DNA of 9,843 nucleotides from a bacterium SM23_31 (GTDB taxonomy: Bacteria > SM23-31), in NCBI GenBank assembly GCA_001304035.1, contig LJUD01000083.1:1-9843 (forward strand), given 5' to 3'. Under the pieces are notes generated by a model, which made no database searches, was not told the DNA's origin, and saw nothing but the letters and a program-made list of their open reading frames with translations. Positions 1 through 7,009 of this stretch are shown here, piece by piece (positions within the stretch are counted from its first letter, which is position 1; each line of letters starts with the position of its first letter). Made by a program: the position numbers and the translations under genes.

Positions 1-3000
1 GGTTTAGTTGACAATCACATAAAAGCAATTGCAGTGGATAGAAAAGGGAATTGCTGGTTTGGCACCGATAACGGCGTAAGTGAATTTATTGCACCTCCGG
101 TAACAGTGGTTAATTTGATGCCTCCGGTAATTAACGTTTCCCCGGATTCTCTTGACTTCGGAACGGTATCGATAGGTTCATCGGAATTGAGGCGTATAAC
201 CGTCACTAATACCGGTGAACAATTGCTTAATATTTCCAATATTGTAATCGATCATGCGGAGTTTCAGCTGAGGTCACCTGCTTCATACGTTTTAATGCCC
301 GACAGCTCTTTTAATATAGATATAGAATACTTGCCTACTTCTATCGGACTTCAAAATAGTCGTCTTGTTATTGAGAGCAATGCCTCAAACCAGACTAATT
401 TTATCGTAACGCTTCAGGGAAGAGGTAGACTTGTGATACAGAATGTTACGCCTCTGCAGATTATTGAGGGGCCCGTGGAGCTTGACATCAACTCTGACAG
501 AATGACTATATTCTGGAAAACAAACATAGTATCTAATTCAACCGTAGAATATGGTACGAGTACCAATTTGAGCCATGTGACAACATTATCCGATTTGAGC
601 CTCGATCATAAAGTGTCCTTGACCAATCTTTCAGCAGAAACTAAATACTATTACCGTGTCAAATCTCGGGGAATAAATAATCAGGAAACTGTCAGTGAAG
701 TTTTCTCTGCAAATACACTAACCGTTCCGGATACCCTGCCGCCGGTTATTCTCGCCGGACCGATAGCGAATTTTGTTGAGAGTAATAAGGCAGCAATCTG
801 GTGGCAGACTGATAAAATTTCGTCCAGCCGTGTTGATTACGGCGTTGATTCAAATAACCTTGATATGTTTGAGAAGGCGGATGAGCTTAGCCTTATAAGA
901 GAACATCTTGTGCAGTTAACAGGTCTGCAGGCTGATAAAACGTATTTCTACCGCGTGTCATCAACAGCAGAGAACGGAAATGTGTCTGTGAGTAGGATTT
1001 CGCATTTCACTACTTCTGCAATTCCAGATACAATACCACCTCGAATAATTTCCGGTCCTGATCCAACATCAATAGAAAACACATCAGTTACTATCGAATG
1101 GACAACCGATGAACTATCGACAAGCATCGTGCACTACTGGTTAGATTCTTCCGACGGTTCAAATCCCACGGAAACGGTTGTGTTGAACGATGCTGCAGCC
1201 GGCGTCGATCATCATAAGACGGTTTTAACTGGATTGACTCCGGGAGCAAAGTATTTTTACTACATTATAAACCAGGACATTAGTGCCAGATTAAATAAAT
1301 CGGTCAGCAAAACAAAGTATTTTACTACTAATAAAATACTGGACAGCAATCCACCTGTATTGATAGCCGGTCCGATTGTGGATCCAACGGATAAAACAGC
1401 CACATTCGAGTGGGAGACCGATAAAGTCTCCGACACTTTTGTATTCATCAGAATGATAGATTTAAACGGCACCCCAATTGAGCAGAATTTCAGGAAAATC
1501 AGCAGCGAGAAAAAAGTTAAACGTCACATAATAACGGTTACTAACCTGAAAGCGGGAACAAGATACGAATATAAATTAGCCTCACGAGATTTCGGAGGGA
1601 ACCTTTTTAGTTGGCCAACTGCCTTCATCAGCACAGATTTTTCGACAACGTTTAAACTTAGCAAGACCGCTCAGCCGCCGGGTGGTGGCGGAACATTTTT
1701 CACGGATCAAGAACCGGATACGCAGCAGCCGATTATAATCGAAGGTCCTACGGTTGTTGCAAAGACTGCTAATAGTATTACCGTGCAATGGAAGACCGAC
1801 GAGCGGAGCAACTCATTTGTTAATTACGGCTTAACCCCGGCATATGGTTTAACTAAAGGCGATGCAGTCAATGTAACCACTCATAATATTATCTTAACGA
1901 ACCTGACTCCTTCGACAGTGTATAACTTCAATGTGAGCTCGACCGATGTCAGCAATAACGGGCCAACGTTAAGCGGGAACGCTGTAGTCTCAACCGAGGC
2001 TGAAGCTGATATTACCCAGCCGAGAATAACCGCCGGTCCGGTCGTTGAATCGATAACCGATAACCAGGCGACTATTATCTGGGAGACGGATGAAATTGCT
2101 GATTCGTATGTGGAATACGGTTTTACTACGGATTACGGAAATGTTCGTGTCTCAACCGAAGACGTAAAGATTCATGTGCTGACCCTGACCAACCTAACAG
2201 CTTCAGCATTATACCACTTCCGGATTTCGTCCAGTGATATATCAGACAACGGGCCAACAACGAGTGCTGACATGACCTTCATGACAGATAATATTCCTGA
2301 TATAACGCCGCCGGTTATCACGGAGGTAAATACTGCCGTGGTATCAGACCGGTCAGCAACTATTACTTACAAAACAAATGAACTCGGTGATACTTTTTCG
2401 AATTACGGATTAACGCCAAACTTTGGTTTTACAGTTGGTAATGCACAGGATGTTCTTGAGCATGAAATCATCTTAACTAACCTGATGCCTGATACGGTTT
2501 ATTACTATAGAGTCGGGTCAATTGATAAAAGCGGCAACGAAACCATTTTTGATGCCATTTACTCATTTAGGACTCAGGCTACACCGGATATTGTTCCACC
2601 CGCAGTCCCGTCCGGAATTAAAGTCGAATCAGGTAATAAACAGCTTCTGCTTATGTGGAATATGAACAGTGAAACAGACCTCTACGGATTCAATATTTTT
2701 CGTAATTCCGGAACAGGCTTCCAATTAATTGAAACAAATGTAGCGGATACATCCTTCTACGATACCGGTTTAACAAACAGAATGGAATACCAATACAAAC
2801 TTACATCTGTAGACAATTCAAATAATATCAGTGATGAATCCGTTGCAATAAACTGTGCTCCCGCAGCAGAAAACAGCCCCACAGTTCCCTTATTGCTTTA
2901 CCCGATAAATGGAGAAAGGATCGATAATGAAGGGATTATTTTGTATATTTTAAATTCGATTAAACCACAGGGTCGTGATGAACTGAGATACGAATTCGTT

Positions 3001-3783
3001 ATAGCTTTAGGCGGAGACGGAGAACCGGATTTCATAAACCATGCCGCCCATGCTGATAATATTCCGGAAGGTGAACAATATACTGCCTGGAATTCAGCTG
3101 TTACGTTAATACAAAATAAGACATATTACTGGAAGGCGCGAGCTTTTGACGGATACTTTTATAGCGATTGGAGCGAACCGGGGTATTTTGTCGTCAATTC
3201 TCAGATTGTTACCGGAGTCGAACTTTCGGACTTCCGGGGTGAGGAGAATGACGGTGTTGTGTCGCTTGTATGGGAAGCTTCATTAAATAACAGCACAGCG
3301 GGATTTGAACTATACAGAAGCTTAAGAAAAGATACAGGATTTGCTAAAATTACCGGCGGCATAATTGAATCCGGTGAAAAGAGCTACAGCTATACCGATA
3401 AGGAAGTGGAAACCGGATATAAATACTATTACAAGCTATCCGCCGTATCCAAAACTGGTATTGCCCAGGAATTAAACACGATAGAAGTTGAAGTTAAAAC
3501 GCCGGGAACCTATGAGCTTCATCAGAACTATCCGAATCCGTTTAATCCGGTAACGACCATTAGATTCGAACTGGCAAAAAGGGGAAGAGTCCGCATTAAG
3601 ATTTATAACTTAGTCGGGCAGGAAATAAAAGACCTCTTCGACGATTATAAGCAAGCAGGTTATCACGTTATTCAATGGGATGGAACAGATTCATTCGGAA
3701 ATCCTGTGGCAACCGGAATTTATATTTACAGGATCATTGCAGGAGAGTTTACTAAAACAAAGAAAATGACGTTCATCAGATAA
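1..3783 (+). CDS. Large secreted multidomain protein with type IX secretion sorting domain (5' end outside window)
   Basis: The frame is open from base 1, so the gene starts upstream; the first in-window start (GTG at 34) lies inside a domain and is not the real one. Counting codons from base 1: residues 1-30 match a two-component-regulator propeller blade (DNHIKAIAVD, then WFGTDNGVS). Residues 41-145 are HYDIN/ASPM-SPD-2-like (LDFGTV, VTNTGE). Fibronectin III-like modules begin near residues 151, 243, 342, 448, 572, 670, 766 and 862; most open with PD-x-x-PP and carry W-x-TDE-x-S-x-S-x-VxYG. A ninth, divergent sandwich lies at about 956-1069 and another FnIII at about 1070-1165. A QPPGGGG linker lies at about 558. 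The last ~85 residues hold YPNPFNP, KIYNLVGQE, GxPVATGIYIYR and a terminal KKMTFIR, the type IX (Por) sorting and FlgD-like domain. Expected to be exported and cell-surface attached or released; ligand unknown. No catalytic domain is visible in the part present. Confidence 0.9.
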   Translation, partial: GLVDNHIKAIAVDRKGNCWFGTDNGVSEFIAPPVTVVNLMPPVINVSPDSLDFGTVSIGSSELRRITVTNTGEQLLNISNIVIDHAEFQLRSPASYVLMPDSSFNIDIEYLPTSIGLQNSRLVIESNASNQTNFIVTLQGRGRLVIQNVTPLQIIEGPVELDINSDRMTIFWKTNIVSNSTVEYGTSTNLSHVTTLSDLSLDHKVSLTNLSAETKYYYRVKSRGINNQETVSEVFSANTLTVPDTLPPVILAGPIANFVESNKAAIWWQTDKISSSRVDYGVDSNNLDMFEKADELSLIREHLVQLTGLQADKTYFYRVSSTAENGNVSVSRISHFTTSAIPDTIPPRIISGPDPTSIENTSVTIEWTTDELSTSIVHYWLDSSDGSNPTETVVLNDAAAGVDHHKTVLTGLTPGAKYFYYIINQDISARLNKSVSKTKYFTTNKILDSNPPVLIAGPIVDPTDKTATFEWETDKVSDTFVFIRMIDLNGTPIEQNFRKISSEKKVKRHIITVTNLKAGTRYEYKLASRDFGGNLFSWPTAFISTDFSTTFKLSKTAQPPGGGGTFFTDQEPDTQQPIIIEGPTVVAKTANSITVQWKTDERSNSFVNYGLTPAYGLTKGDAVNVTTHNIILTNLTPSTVYNFNVSSTDVSNNGPTLSGNAVVSTEAEADITQPRITAGPVVESITDNQATIIWETDEIADSYVEYGFTTDYGNVRVSTEDVKIHVLTLTNLTASALYHFRISSSDISDNGPTTSADMTFMTDNIPDITPPVITEVNTAVVSDRSATITYKTNELGDTFSNYGLTPNFGFTVGNAQDVLEHEIILTNLMPDTVYYYRVGSIDKSGNETIFDAIYSFRTQATPDIVPPAVPSGIKVESGNKQLLLMWNMNSETDLYGFNIFRNSGTGFQLIETNVADTSFYDTGLTNRMEYQYKLTSVDNSNNISDESVAINCAPAAENSPTVPLLLYPINGERIDNEGIILYILNSIKPQGRDELRYEFVIALGGDGEPDFINHAAHADNIPEGEQYTAWNSAVTLIQNKTYYWKARAFDGYFYSDWSEPGYFVVNSQIVTGVELSDFRGEENDGVVSLVWEASLNNSTAGFELYRSLRKDTGFAKITGGIIESGEKSYSYTDKEVETGYKYYYKLSAVSKTGIAQELNTIEVEVKTPGTYELHQNYPNPFNPVTTIRFELAKRGRVRIKIYNLVGQEIKDLFDDYKQAGYHVIQWDGTDSFGNPVATGIYIYRIIAGEFTKTKKMTFIR

Positions 3784-4118
3784 GGTCACATGACCTCTGT
3801 GATAAAGAAATGAAAATAAATATTGAAATATCCAACGATAAGAGAAAAGCTTCTTTAACGGTAATATCAGACAAAAAAAAGACACATCCTTGAAATTTAA
3901 CGGTTAAATACCTAAAAAAACGTTTTGACTGAAAGTAGTGTCTGTAGAGGTATAAGAAAAAATATTCAGATAGATTTTTGTCCTTGTAACAAACCCAAAA
4001 AACAACACGTTAGAAGCTATGGTGGCGGCAACGCCATTTTGCATCCCGCTAACTGGGGTTATTTTTATTGCCACTTACAAAATCGCCTGTCAGATTTGCT
4101 ACAAAAATCAGACTATGC
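3784..4118. other. Intergenic region with small hairpins, no supported gene
   Basis: This AT-rich stretch separates the secreted protein from the transporter. Just after the stop codon, 3783-3796 can form a 5-bp hairpin (AGGTC/GACCT), but no T-run follows, so it is not a convincing terminator. A second hairpin at 4023-4036 (TGGCG, loop GCAA, CGCCA) has a GNRA-type tetraloop and is followed by TTTT; it sits within a wider GTTAG...CTAAC inverted repeat (4009-4054). I see no domain or ribosome binding site supporting the 65-codon TTG-initiated frame here. Confidence 0.5.
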
Positions 4119-4146
4119 TTGACTTATTCATAAATGATTGTATATT
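4119..4146 (+). promoter_or_regulatory. Promoter for the DASS transporter gene
   Basis: TTGACT (4119-4124) and TATATT (4141-4146) are separated by 16 bp, a near-consensus housekeeping promoter. Transcription would start around 4152-4155, leaving a leader of about 75 nt before the preferred start codon. This promoter overlaps the TTG at 4138 that would open the longest version of the frame, which argues for a downstream start. Confidence 0.7.
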
Positions 4147-4230
4147 TTAACCGGAGCATCCGCGAAATTATTAAAGAGAAGATGGCATGCTGTACCTTCT
4201 CGGCATAATCGTTATAAGAGTATGATCATA

Positions 4231-5631
4231 ATGAATGTGATATTTAAGCTTTCAATAATCTTAGCAGTTTTTTTGCTAATATGGTTTTTGCCCGTTCCTT
4301 CCGGAATTGAACCAAACGGCATTCATCTGTTTGCAATATTTTGTGCCACGATTATCGGACTTATTCTTAAGCCTGTTGATATGGGAGGAGTTGTCTTTGT
4401 TGGTATTGTAATCACTGCTCTTACAGGTACGCTTACAATAAAAGAGTCATTAAGCGGATTTTCTAATGATACTGTCTGGCTAATATTATCTGCGTTTTTA
4501 ATATCACGAGGTTTCATGAAAACCGGCGTGGGAAAAAGAGTTGCTTATATTTTTATAAGATTATTCGGAAGAACAACACTTGGATTAAGTTATTCCCTGA
4601 TAATGAGTGAGTTTATTTTGGCTCCTGCAATGCCCTCGAATACTGCCCGGTCAGGAGGCATATTTTATCCCATAATTAGAAGCCTTTGTTCAGCCTATGG
4701 CTCTGAGCCTGACAAATCACCGGGAAAGATCGGTTCTTTCCTTATTCTGGCTCAGTATCATGCAGATGTTATTATATCTGCCATGTTTCTTACTTCAATG
4801 GCAGCAAATCTTCTTATTGCAGAGTTTACTAAAAATATTACAGGTTATGAAATTCAATGGACAACGTGGATTTTGGGAGCAATTGTACCCGGGATCTTGT
4901 CACTATTACTTGTTCCATTAGTCATTTATAAAATTACGCAACCAGAGATAAAGAAATCAGCAAAATCTAAAACAATTGCCGATGAAGAACTTAAAAAAAT
5001 GGGGAAGATGAAAAAAAACGAAAAAACAATGCTGGTGATATTTTTATTTATTCTTTCGGTCTGGATAACTTCAAATTTTCATAATGTGCATGTAACTACA
5101 GTTGCTTTATTCGGCGTTGCATTAATGATTATCTTGGGAGTTTTAAACTGGTCTGATATTCTTGGAGAAAGAAATGCGTGGGATGCAATGATCTGGTTTG
5201 GGGGGCTTATTATGATGGCAGACGGTCTTTCAAAATACGGAGTTATATCATGGTTTAGCGGGAATGTTTCTAATTTTCTGATTAACTTTCCTGTGAGCTT
5301 GGCTTTGATTTTGATGCTGGTAATTTATTTTTATTCTCACTATGGATTTGCCAGTATGACAGCACATATCACTGCATTGTTCCCGGCATTTCTGGGAGTT
5401 GCAATGAGCGCAGGAGCACCGCCTCTTTTAGCTGCTCTTGCACTTGCCTATTTTTCAAATTTAAATGCATCCATTACACATTATGCAACCGGACCTGCTC
5501 CAATATATTTTAATTCAGGATACGTTGACCTGATCAAATGGTGGAAAATCGGATTTATTGTTTCAGTTATAAATGTTATCATCTGGATTGGAATCGGCTT
5601 TCCCTATTGGAAATTTTGCGGCTTCTGGTAA
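4231..5631 (+). CDS. DASS/CitT-family anion (di- or tricarboxylate) transporter
   Basis: This is a very hydrophobic protein of 466 residues, the usual size for divalent anion:Na+ symporters and exchangers of the CitT/TtdT/plastid DiT1 branch. It begins with a membrane segment ending in FLPVPSGIEP, matching the family's N-terminal LIPVPxG signature. Both conserved substrate/Na+ sites can be seen: PSNTARSGG at about 135-143, and SNLNAS followed by HYATGPAPIYF at about 409-426. A basic, charged loop (about residues 236-270) separates the two halves. It should sit in the cytoplasmic membrane and move C4-dicarboxylates, citrate, tartrate or 2-oxoglutarate; the substrate cannot be read from sequence. 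Start: ATG 4231 is preferred because AAGAG (4216-4220) lies 10 nt upstream; ATG 4222 is one base from that motif; TTG 4138 overlaps the promoter. It is a single-gene unit with its own promoter and terminator. Confidence 0.88.
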   Translation: MNVIFKLSIILAVFLLIWFLPVPSGIEPNGIHLFAIFCATIIGLILKPVDMGGVVFVGIVITALTGTLTIKESLSGFSNDTVWLILSAFLISRGFMKTGVGKRVAYIFIRLFGRTTLGLSYSLIMSEFILAPAMPSNTARSGGIFYPIIRSLCSAYGSEPDKSPGKIGSFLILAQYHADVIISAMFLTSMAANLLIAEFTKNITGYEIQWTTWILGAIVPGILSLLLVPLVIYKITQPEIKKSAKSKTIADEELKKMGKMKKNEKTMLVIFLFILSVWITSNFHNVHVTTVALFGVALMIILGVLNWSDILGERNAWDAMIWFGGLIMMADGLSKYGVISWFSGNVSNFLINFPVSLALILMLVIYFYSHYGFASMTAHITALFPAFLGVAMSAGAPPLLAALALAYFSNLNASITHYATGPAPIYFNSGYVDLIKWWKIGFIVSVINVIIWIGIGFPYWKFCGFW

Positions 5632-5712
5632 GTATAATATACGAGTTTAAATTATATAAGTCTTACACTTTTATTATATTTAATTTTCATACCTCCGAAA
5701 AGAGTAAACCAC

Positions 5713-5746
5713 AACTTCCCTTTTTAATTAGAGGGGAGTTTTTTTC
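5713..5746 (+). terminator. Rho-independent terminator of the transporter gene
   Basis: AACTTCCC (5713-5720) pairs with GGGGAGTT (5733-5740) as an 8-bp stem with one G.T wobble and a 12-nt AT-rich loop, followed directly by a run of seven T (5739-5745). It lies about 80 bp after the transporter stop codon. Confidence 0.88.
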
Positions 5747-5804
5747 AGAGTTATATTACAATTTGTTCTAATTAAAGTATTAGAAGATTATTTCACAAAA
5801 CTCG

Positions 5805-5820
5805 TCCCGGGTACTCGGGA
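5805..5820. repeat. Small palindrome TCCCG-N6-CGGGA
   Basis: TCCCG (5805-5809) and CGGGA (5816-5820) form a 5-bp hairpin with a 6-nt loop, just inside the left terminal repeat of the candidate element. Its arms match those of the palindrome found in the tRNA copies, so they may belong to one repeat family; the loop differs. Confidence 0.4.
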
Positions 5821-5959
5821 TCTGACAATATGTTACAGGGATTAAAAATGGCAAAAATACCTCAAAATACCCCTTTTTTGGGGATTATTAGGCAGTTTTT
5901 TGAGAGATTTACGGTAAAATGCTCATTTTTTCATAAAATCACCTCTTCTGTCGTCCTGA

Positions 5960-5973
5960 TCCCGCTTAGCGGA
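5960..5973. repeat. Shortened copy of the TCCCGCTTAGCGGGA palindrome
   Basis: TCCCGCTTAGCGGA is the tRNA-associated palindrome lacking one G. It is preceded by GA, keeping most of the hairpin (CCGC/GCGG core). It lies outside any gene, within the 267-bp candidate element. Confidence 0.6.
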
Positions 5974-6057
5974 ACTATCAAAATACTATATTGAGCTTTC
6001 AGATAAAGTCTGATCTTTAGAAAAAAAAGATTATTTTCAAAAACCAGTTTTGTGAAA

Positions 6058-6173
6058 CCCTATTTCAATATAAATTACAGTGGACTGTAATACTGCCGCG
6101 AAATTGTACCTTCTGAAAGCTTGCTTCAAAATCTTTTTCAAGATGCTGCCACGGGGAATGCACAATTATTGGC
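6058..6173. other. Gene-free spacer with one hairpin
   Basis: No coding frame is supported between the candidate element and the tRNA-unit terminator. A 7-bp hairpin ATTACAG-TGGA-CTGTAAT occupies 6074-6091; it has no T-run on either side and its role is unknown. Confidence 0.4.
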
Positions 6174-6208
6174 AATAAAAAAGGACTCAGATAGAATCCT
6201 AAGTCCTT
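6174..6208 (-). terminator. Rho-independent terminator of the tRNA/GIY-YIG unit
   Basis: On the minus strand AAGGACT (6208-6202) pairs with AGTCCTT (6187-6181) as a 7-bp stem with a 14-nt loop, followed by a T-rich run (complement of 6175-6182). It lies 14 nt beyond the end of the last tRNA copy, as expected for the end of this unit. Confidence 0.8.
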
Positions 6209-6221
6209 GTTTATTCAGTAG

Positions 6222-6302
6222 TAGCGGGGACTGGATTTGAACCGGCAGTCCCGCTAAGCGGGATTATGAGCCCAACGAGCTACCAGACTGCTACAAACCG
6301 CA
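6222..6302 (-). pseudogene. Decayed initiator tRNA-Met copy carrying a palindromic insertion (copy A)
   Basis: Read on the minus strand, this 81-nt copy keeps the D arm (GAGC replaced by TAGC/GCTC), the CAT anticodon loop and the TTCAAAT T-loop of the intact gene at 6827-6900. The 3' side of the anticodon stem and part of the variable loop are replaced by TCCCGCTTAGCGGGA (6263-6249). It has further decayed: two mismatches at the inner end of the acceptor stem (TT opposite CC), and one mismatch plus a wobble in the T stem. It is the last gene-like item before the terminator. It is unlikely to give a working tRNA. Confidence 0.8.
6249..6263. repeat. Palindrome TCCCGCTAAGCGGGA inside tRNA copy A
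   Basis: Perfect 6-bp stem (TCCCGC/GCGGGA) with a 3-nt loop. It is identical in sequence and in position within the tRNA to the copy at 6730-6744. Confidence 0.85.
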
Positions 6303-6333
6303 GTCCATGAAAATTATTACTCTTATAAAAAAT

Positions 6334-6386
6334 ACTATGTTGTTGTAGCGGGGGCTGGATTTGAAAAAGTAGCAACGACACATAGT
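6334..6386 (-). terminator. Inverted repeat bracketing the tRNA fragment, possible weak terminator
   Basis: On the minus strand ACTATGT (6386-6380) pairs with ACATAGT (6340-6334), and GTTG (6376-6373) with CAAC (6345-6342), enclosing the tRNA fragment. ATTTTTT follows on the same strand. It lies just after the GIY-YIG stop codon and could attenuate transcription; the large loop and AT-rich base make this uncertain. Confidence 0.35.
6346..6365 (-). pseudogene. Initiator tRNA-Met 3' fragment (copy B)
   Basis: Twenty bases are identical to 6827-6846, covering the discriminator base, the acceptor 3' strand, the T-stem 3' strand and part of the T-loop. Homology ends at the T-loop; the sequence beyond leads into the GIY-YIG gene. 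It is the truncated partner of the intact tRNA in the 481-bp duplication. Confidence 0.85.
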
Positions 6387-6399
6387 TATAACTTAGTGG

Positions 6400-6654
6400 C
6401 TAAACAAAATTGTTAGGTACGATGAGCTTTTTAAACTCATTGCCCCCCTTCATTGTTTTTATCTGATTCTCACGTTTGATAGCCTCATTTCTTTTTTTAA
6501 AACACTCAGTATATACTACCTTCCATTCATTATACCTATTTGTCCAACAAAGAAATTTTTTTGAATTGTGCTGTTTAAGACGTTTTTCTACATTATCGCT
6601 AGATCCAACATAAAAACGTCCACATTCTGATTTTATAATATAAACATAATACAT
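6400..6654 (-). CDS. GIY-YIG nuclease family protein (YhbQ/UPF0213-like), embedded in the tRNA array
   Basis: From ATG 6654 the product is 84 residues, a complete stand-alone GIY-YIG domain. The GIY equivalent is YVYII (3-7), the YIG equivalent is FYVGSS (14-19), the conserved Arg is R25 in KRLKQHN (with H29 and N30), and the metal-binding Glu is most likely E62 in the NEAIKRENQIK helix. It should be a Mg2+-dependent DNA-cleaving or DNA-binding fold; members this small are common in FCB genomes and mostly uncharacterised. A longer start at ATG 6690 adds 12 residues with no family match. AAGGGG (6673-6668) is 13 nt before ATG 6654, rather long spacing, while 6690 has no clear site. There is no private promoter: the gene lies 48 nt after tRNA copy C in the same direction and is probably read with the tRNAs. 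No extra DNA-recognition domain is present. Confidence 0.85.
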   Translation of the reverse strand: MYYVYIIKSECGRFYVGSSDNVEKRLKQHNSKKFLCWTNRYNEWKVVYTECFKKRNEAIKRENQIKTMKGGNEFKKLIVPNNFV

Positions 6655-6702
6655 GATAATAAAAATGCCCCTTATAAAATTTAGGAGCATTAATTCGTAT
6701 AG

Positions 6703-6783
6703 TAGCGGGGGCTGGATTTGAACCAGCGATCCCGCTAAGCGGGATTATGAGCCCAACGAGCTACCAGACTGCTCCACCCCACA
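6703..6783 (-). pseudogene. Initiator tRNA-Met variant with palindrome replacing the anticodon stem 3' strand (copy C)
   Basis: On the minus strand this 81-nt copy is nearly identical to the intact gene at 6827-6900. The acceptor stem is intact with one C-to-T change (G.U wobble), and the D arm, CAT loop and T arm are unchanged. The exception is that CCCAAAGG after the anticodon loop is replaced by TCCCGCTTAGCGGGA. This removes the normal partner of TTGGG; at best three pairs (two G-C and one G.U) could form using the left arm of the palindrome. I favour a non-functional or structurally aberrant tRNA, but the preservation of every other arm leaves open expression and processing. A tRNA search program would probably still report it as tRNA-Met. 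Confidence 0.7.
6729..6745. repeat. Palindrome ATCCCGCTAAGCGGGAT inside tRNA copy C
   Basis: Perfect 7-bp inverted repeat (ATCCCGC/GCGGGAT) around a 3-nt centre. The inner 15 bases match 6249-6263 exactly, and match 5960-5973 except for one missing G. Confidence 0.85.
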
Positions 6784-6826
6784 ATGTATTAAAATTATTA
6801 CTCTTAGAAAAAATATCAGTTTATAG

Positions 6827-6900
<74 letters not shown>

Positions 6901-6909
6901 TTATCTTAT

Positions 6910-6938
6910 ATAATACTAAATTTTTTAAAAAATATCAA
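6910..6938 (-). promoter_or_regulatory. Promoter of the initiator tRNA unit
   Basis: On the minus strand TTGATA (6938-6933) and TATTAT (6915-6910) are separated by exactly 17 bp of A/T-rich DNA, with the tRNA 5' end 10 nt after the -10. It is close to consensus and well placed for a stable-RNA gene. It lies between the peptidase stop codon and the tRNA, so any readthrough from the peptidase operon would also enter the unit. Confidence 0.75.
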
Positions 6939-7009
6939 GATTTTTTAGAGATTATCTTAAAAAATATTATGTAGTTACTTTAGAAATCAGTTATTTAATC
7001 AATATGAAA

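Larger units (their letters stand above)
5791..6057. mobile_element. Possible MITE-like or IS-remnant element bounded by 12-bp inverted repeats
   Basis: TTTCACAAAACT (5791-5802) and its exact reverse complement AGTTTTGTGAAA (6046-6057) bracket 267 bp; the match continues inward for two more bases after one mismatch. The interior has no substantial reading frame. It contains a TCCCG...CGGGA hairpin (5805-5820), a nested stem-loop with CCCC-T6-GGGG at 5870-5883 enclosed by CTCAAAA/TTTTGAG, and a shortened copy of the palindrome that also sits in the tRNA copies (5960-5973). No clear target-site duplication is visible. It could instead be the remains of a larger insertion sequence or chance inverted repeats in AT-rich DNA. 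Confidence 0.45.
6222..6365. repeat. Direct repeat, left copy (tRNA copy A, spacer, tRNA fragment B)
   Basis: This 144-bp block is colinear with 6703-6846 at a constant offset of 481 bp: tRNA-like copy, 43-nt spacer, then the 3' end of a second tRNA. The spacers share AAAATTATTACTCTTA, one mismatch, then AAAAAATA. Colinearity stops abruptly at 6365/6846, inside the T-loop of the second tRNA. Confidence 0.85.

Noticed and set aside
3986..4014. Integron attC-like core (TAACAAAC ... CGTTAG)
   Set aside because: The two ends are only about 30 bp apart, the interior lacks attC pairing, and no integrase or cassette is present.
3925..4122. 65-codon TTG-initiated frame between the secreted protein and the transporter
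   Set aside because: No recognisable domain, no ribosome binding site, odd composition, and its end overlaps the transporter promoter.
4138..4230. N-terminal extension of the transporter from TTG 4138
   Set aside because: The TTG lies inside the promoter spacer, so it would precede the transcription start; the added residues are basic and polar with no match to the family N-terminus.
5538..5771. 77-codon frame overlapping the end of the transporter
   Set aside because: A shadow in another frame of the transporter that then runs through the terminator; no domain seen.
6729..6745. Palindrome in the tRNA copies as a removable tRNA intron
   Set aside because: It replaces stem bases rather than interrupting them, so excision would not restore CCCAA pairing with TTGGG; it is also far too short for a group I intron.
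6901..7009. Terminator for the M23 peptidase
   Set aside because: Only a 5-bp AAGAT/ATCTT hairpin before a T-rich stretch is present, and it overlaps the tRNA promoter; too weak to call.
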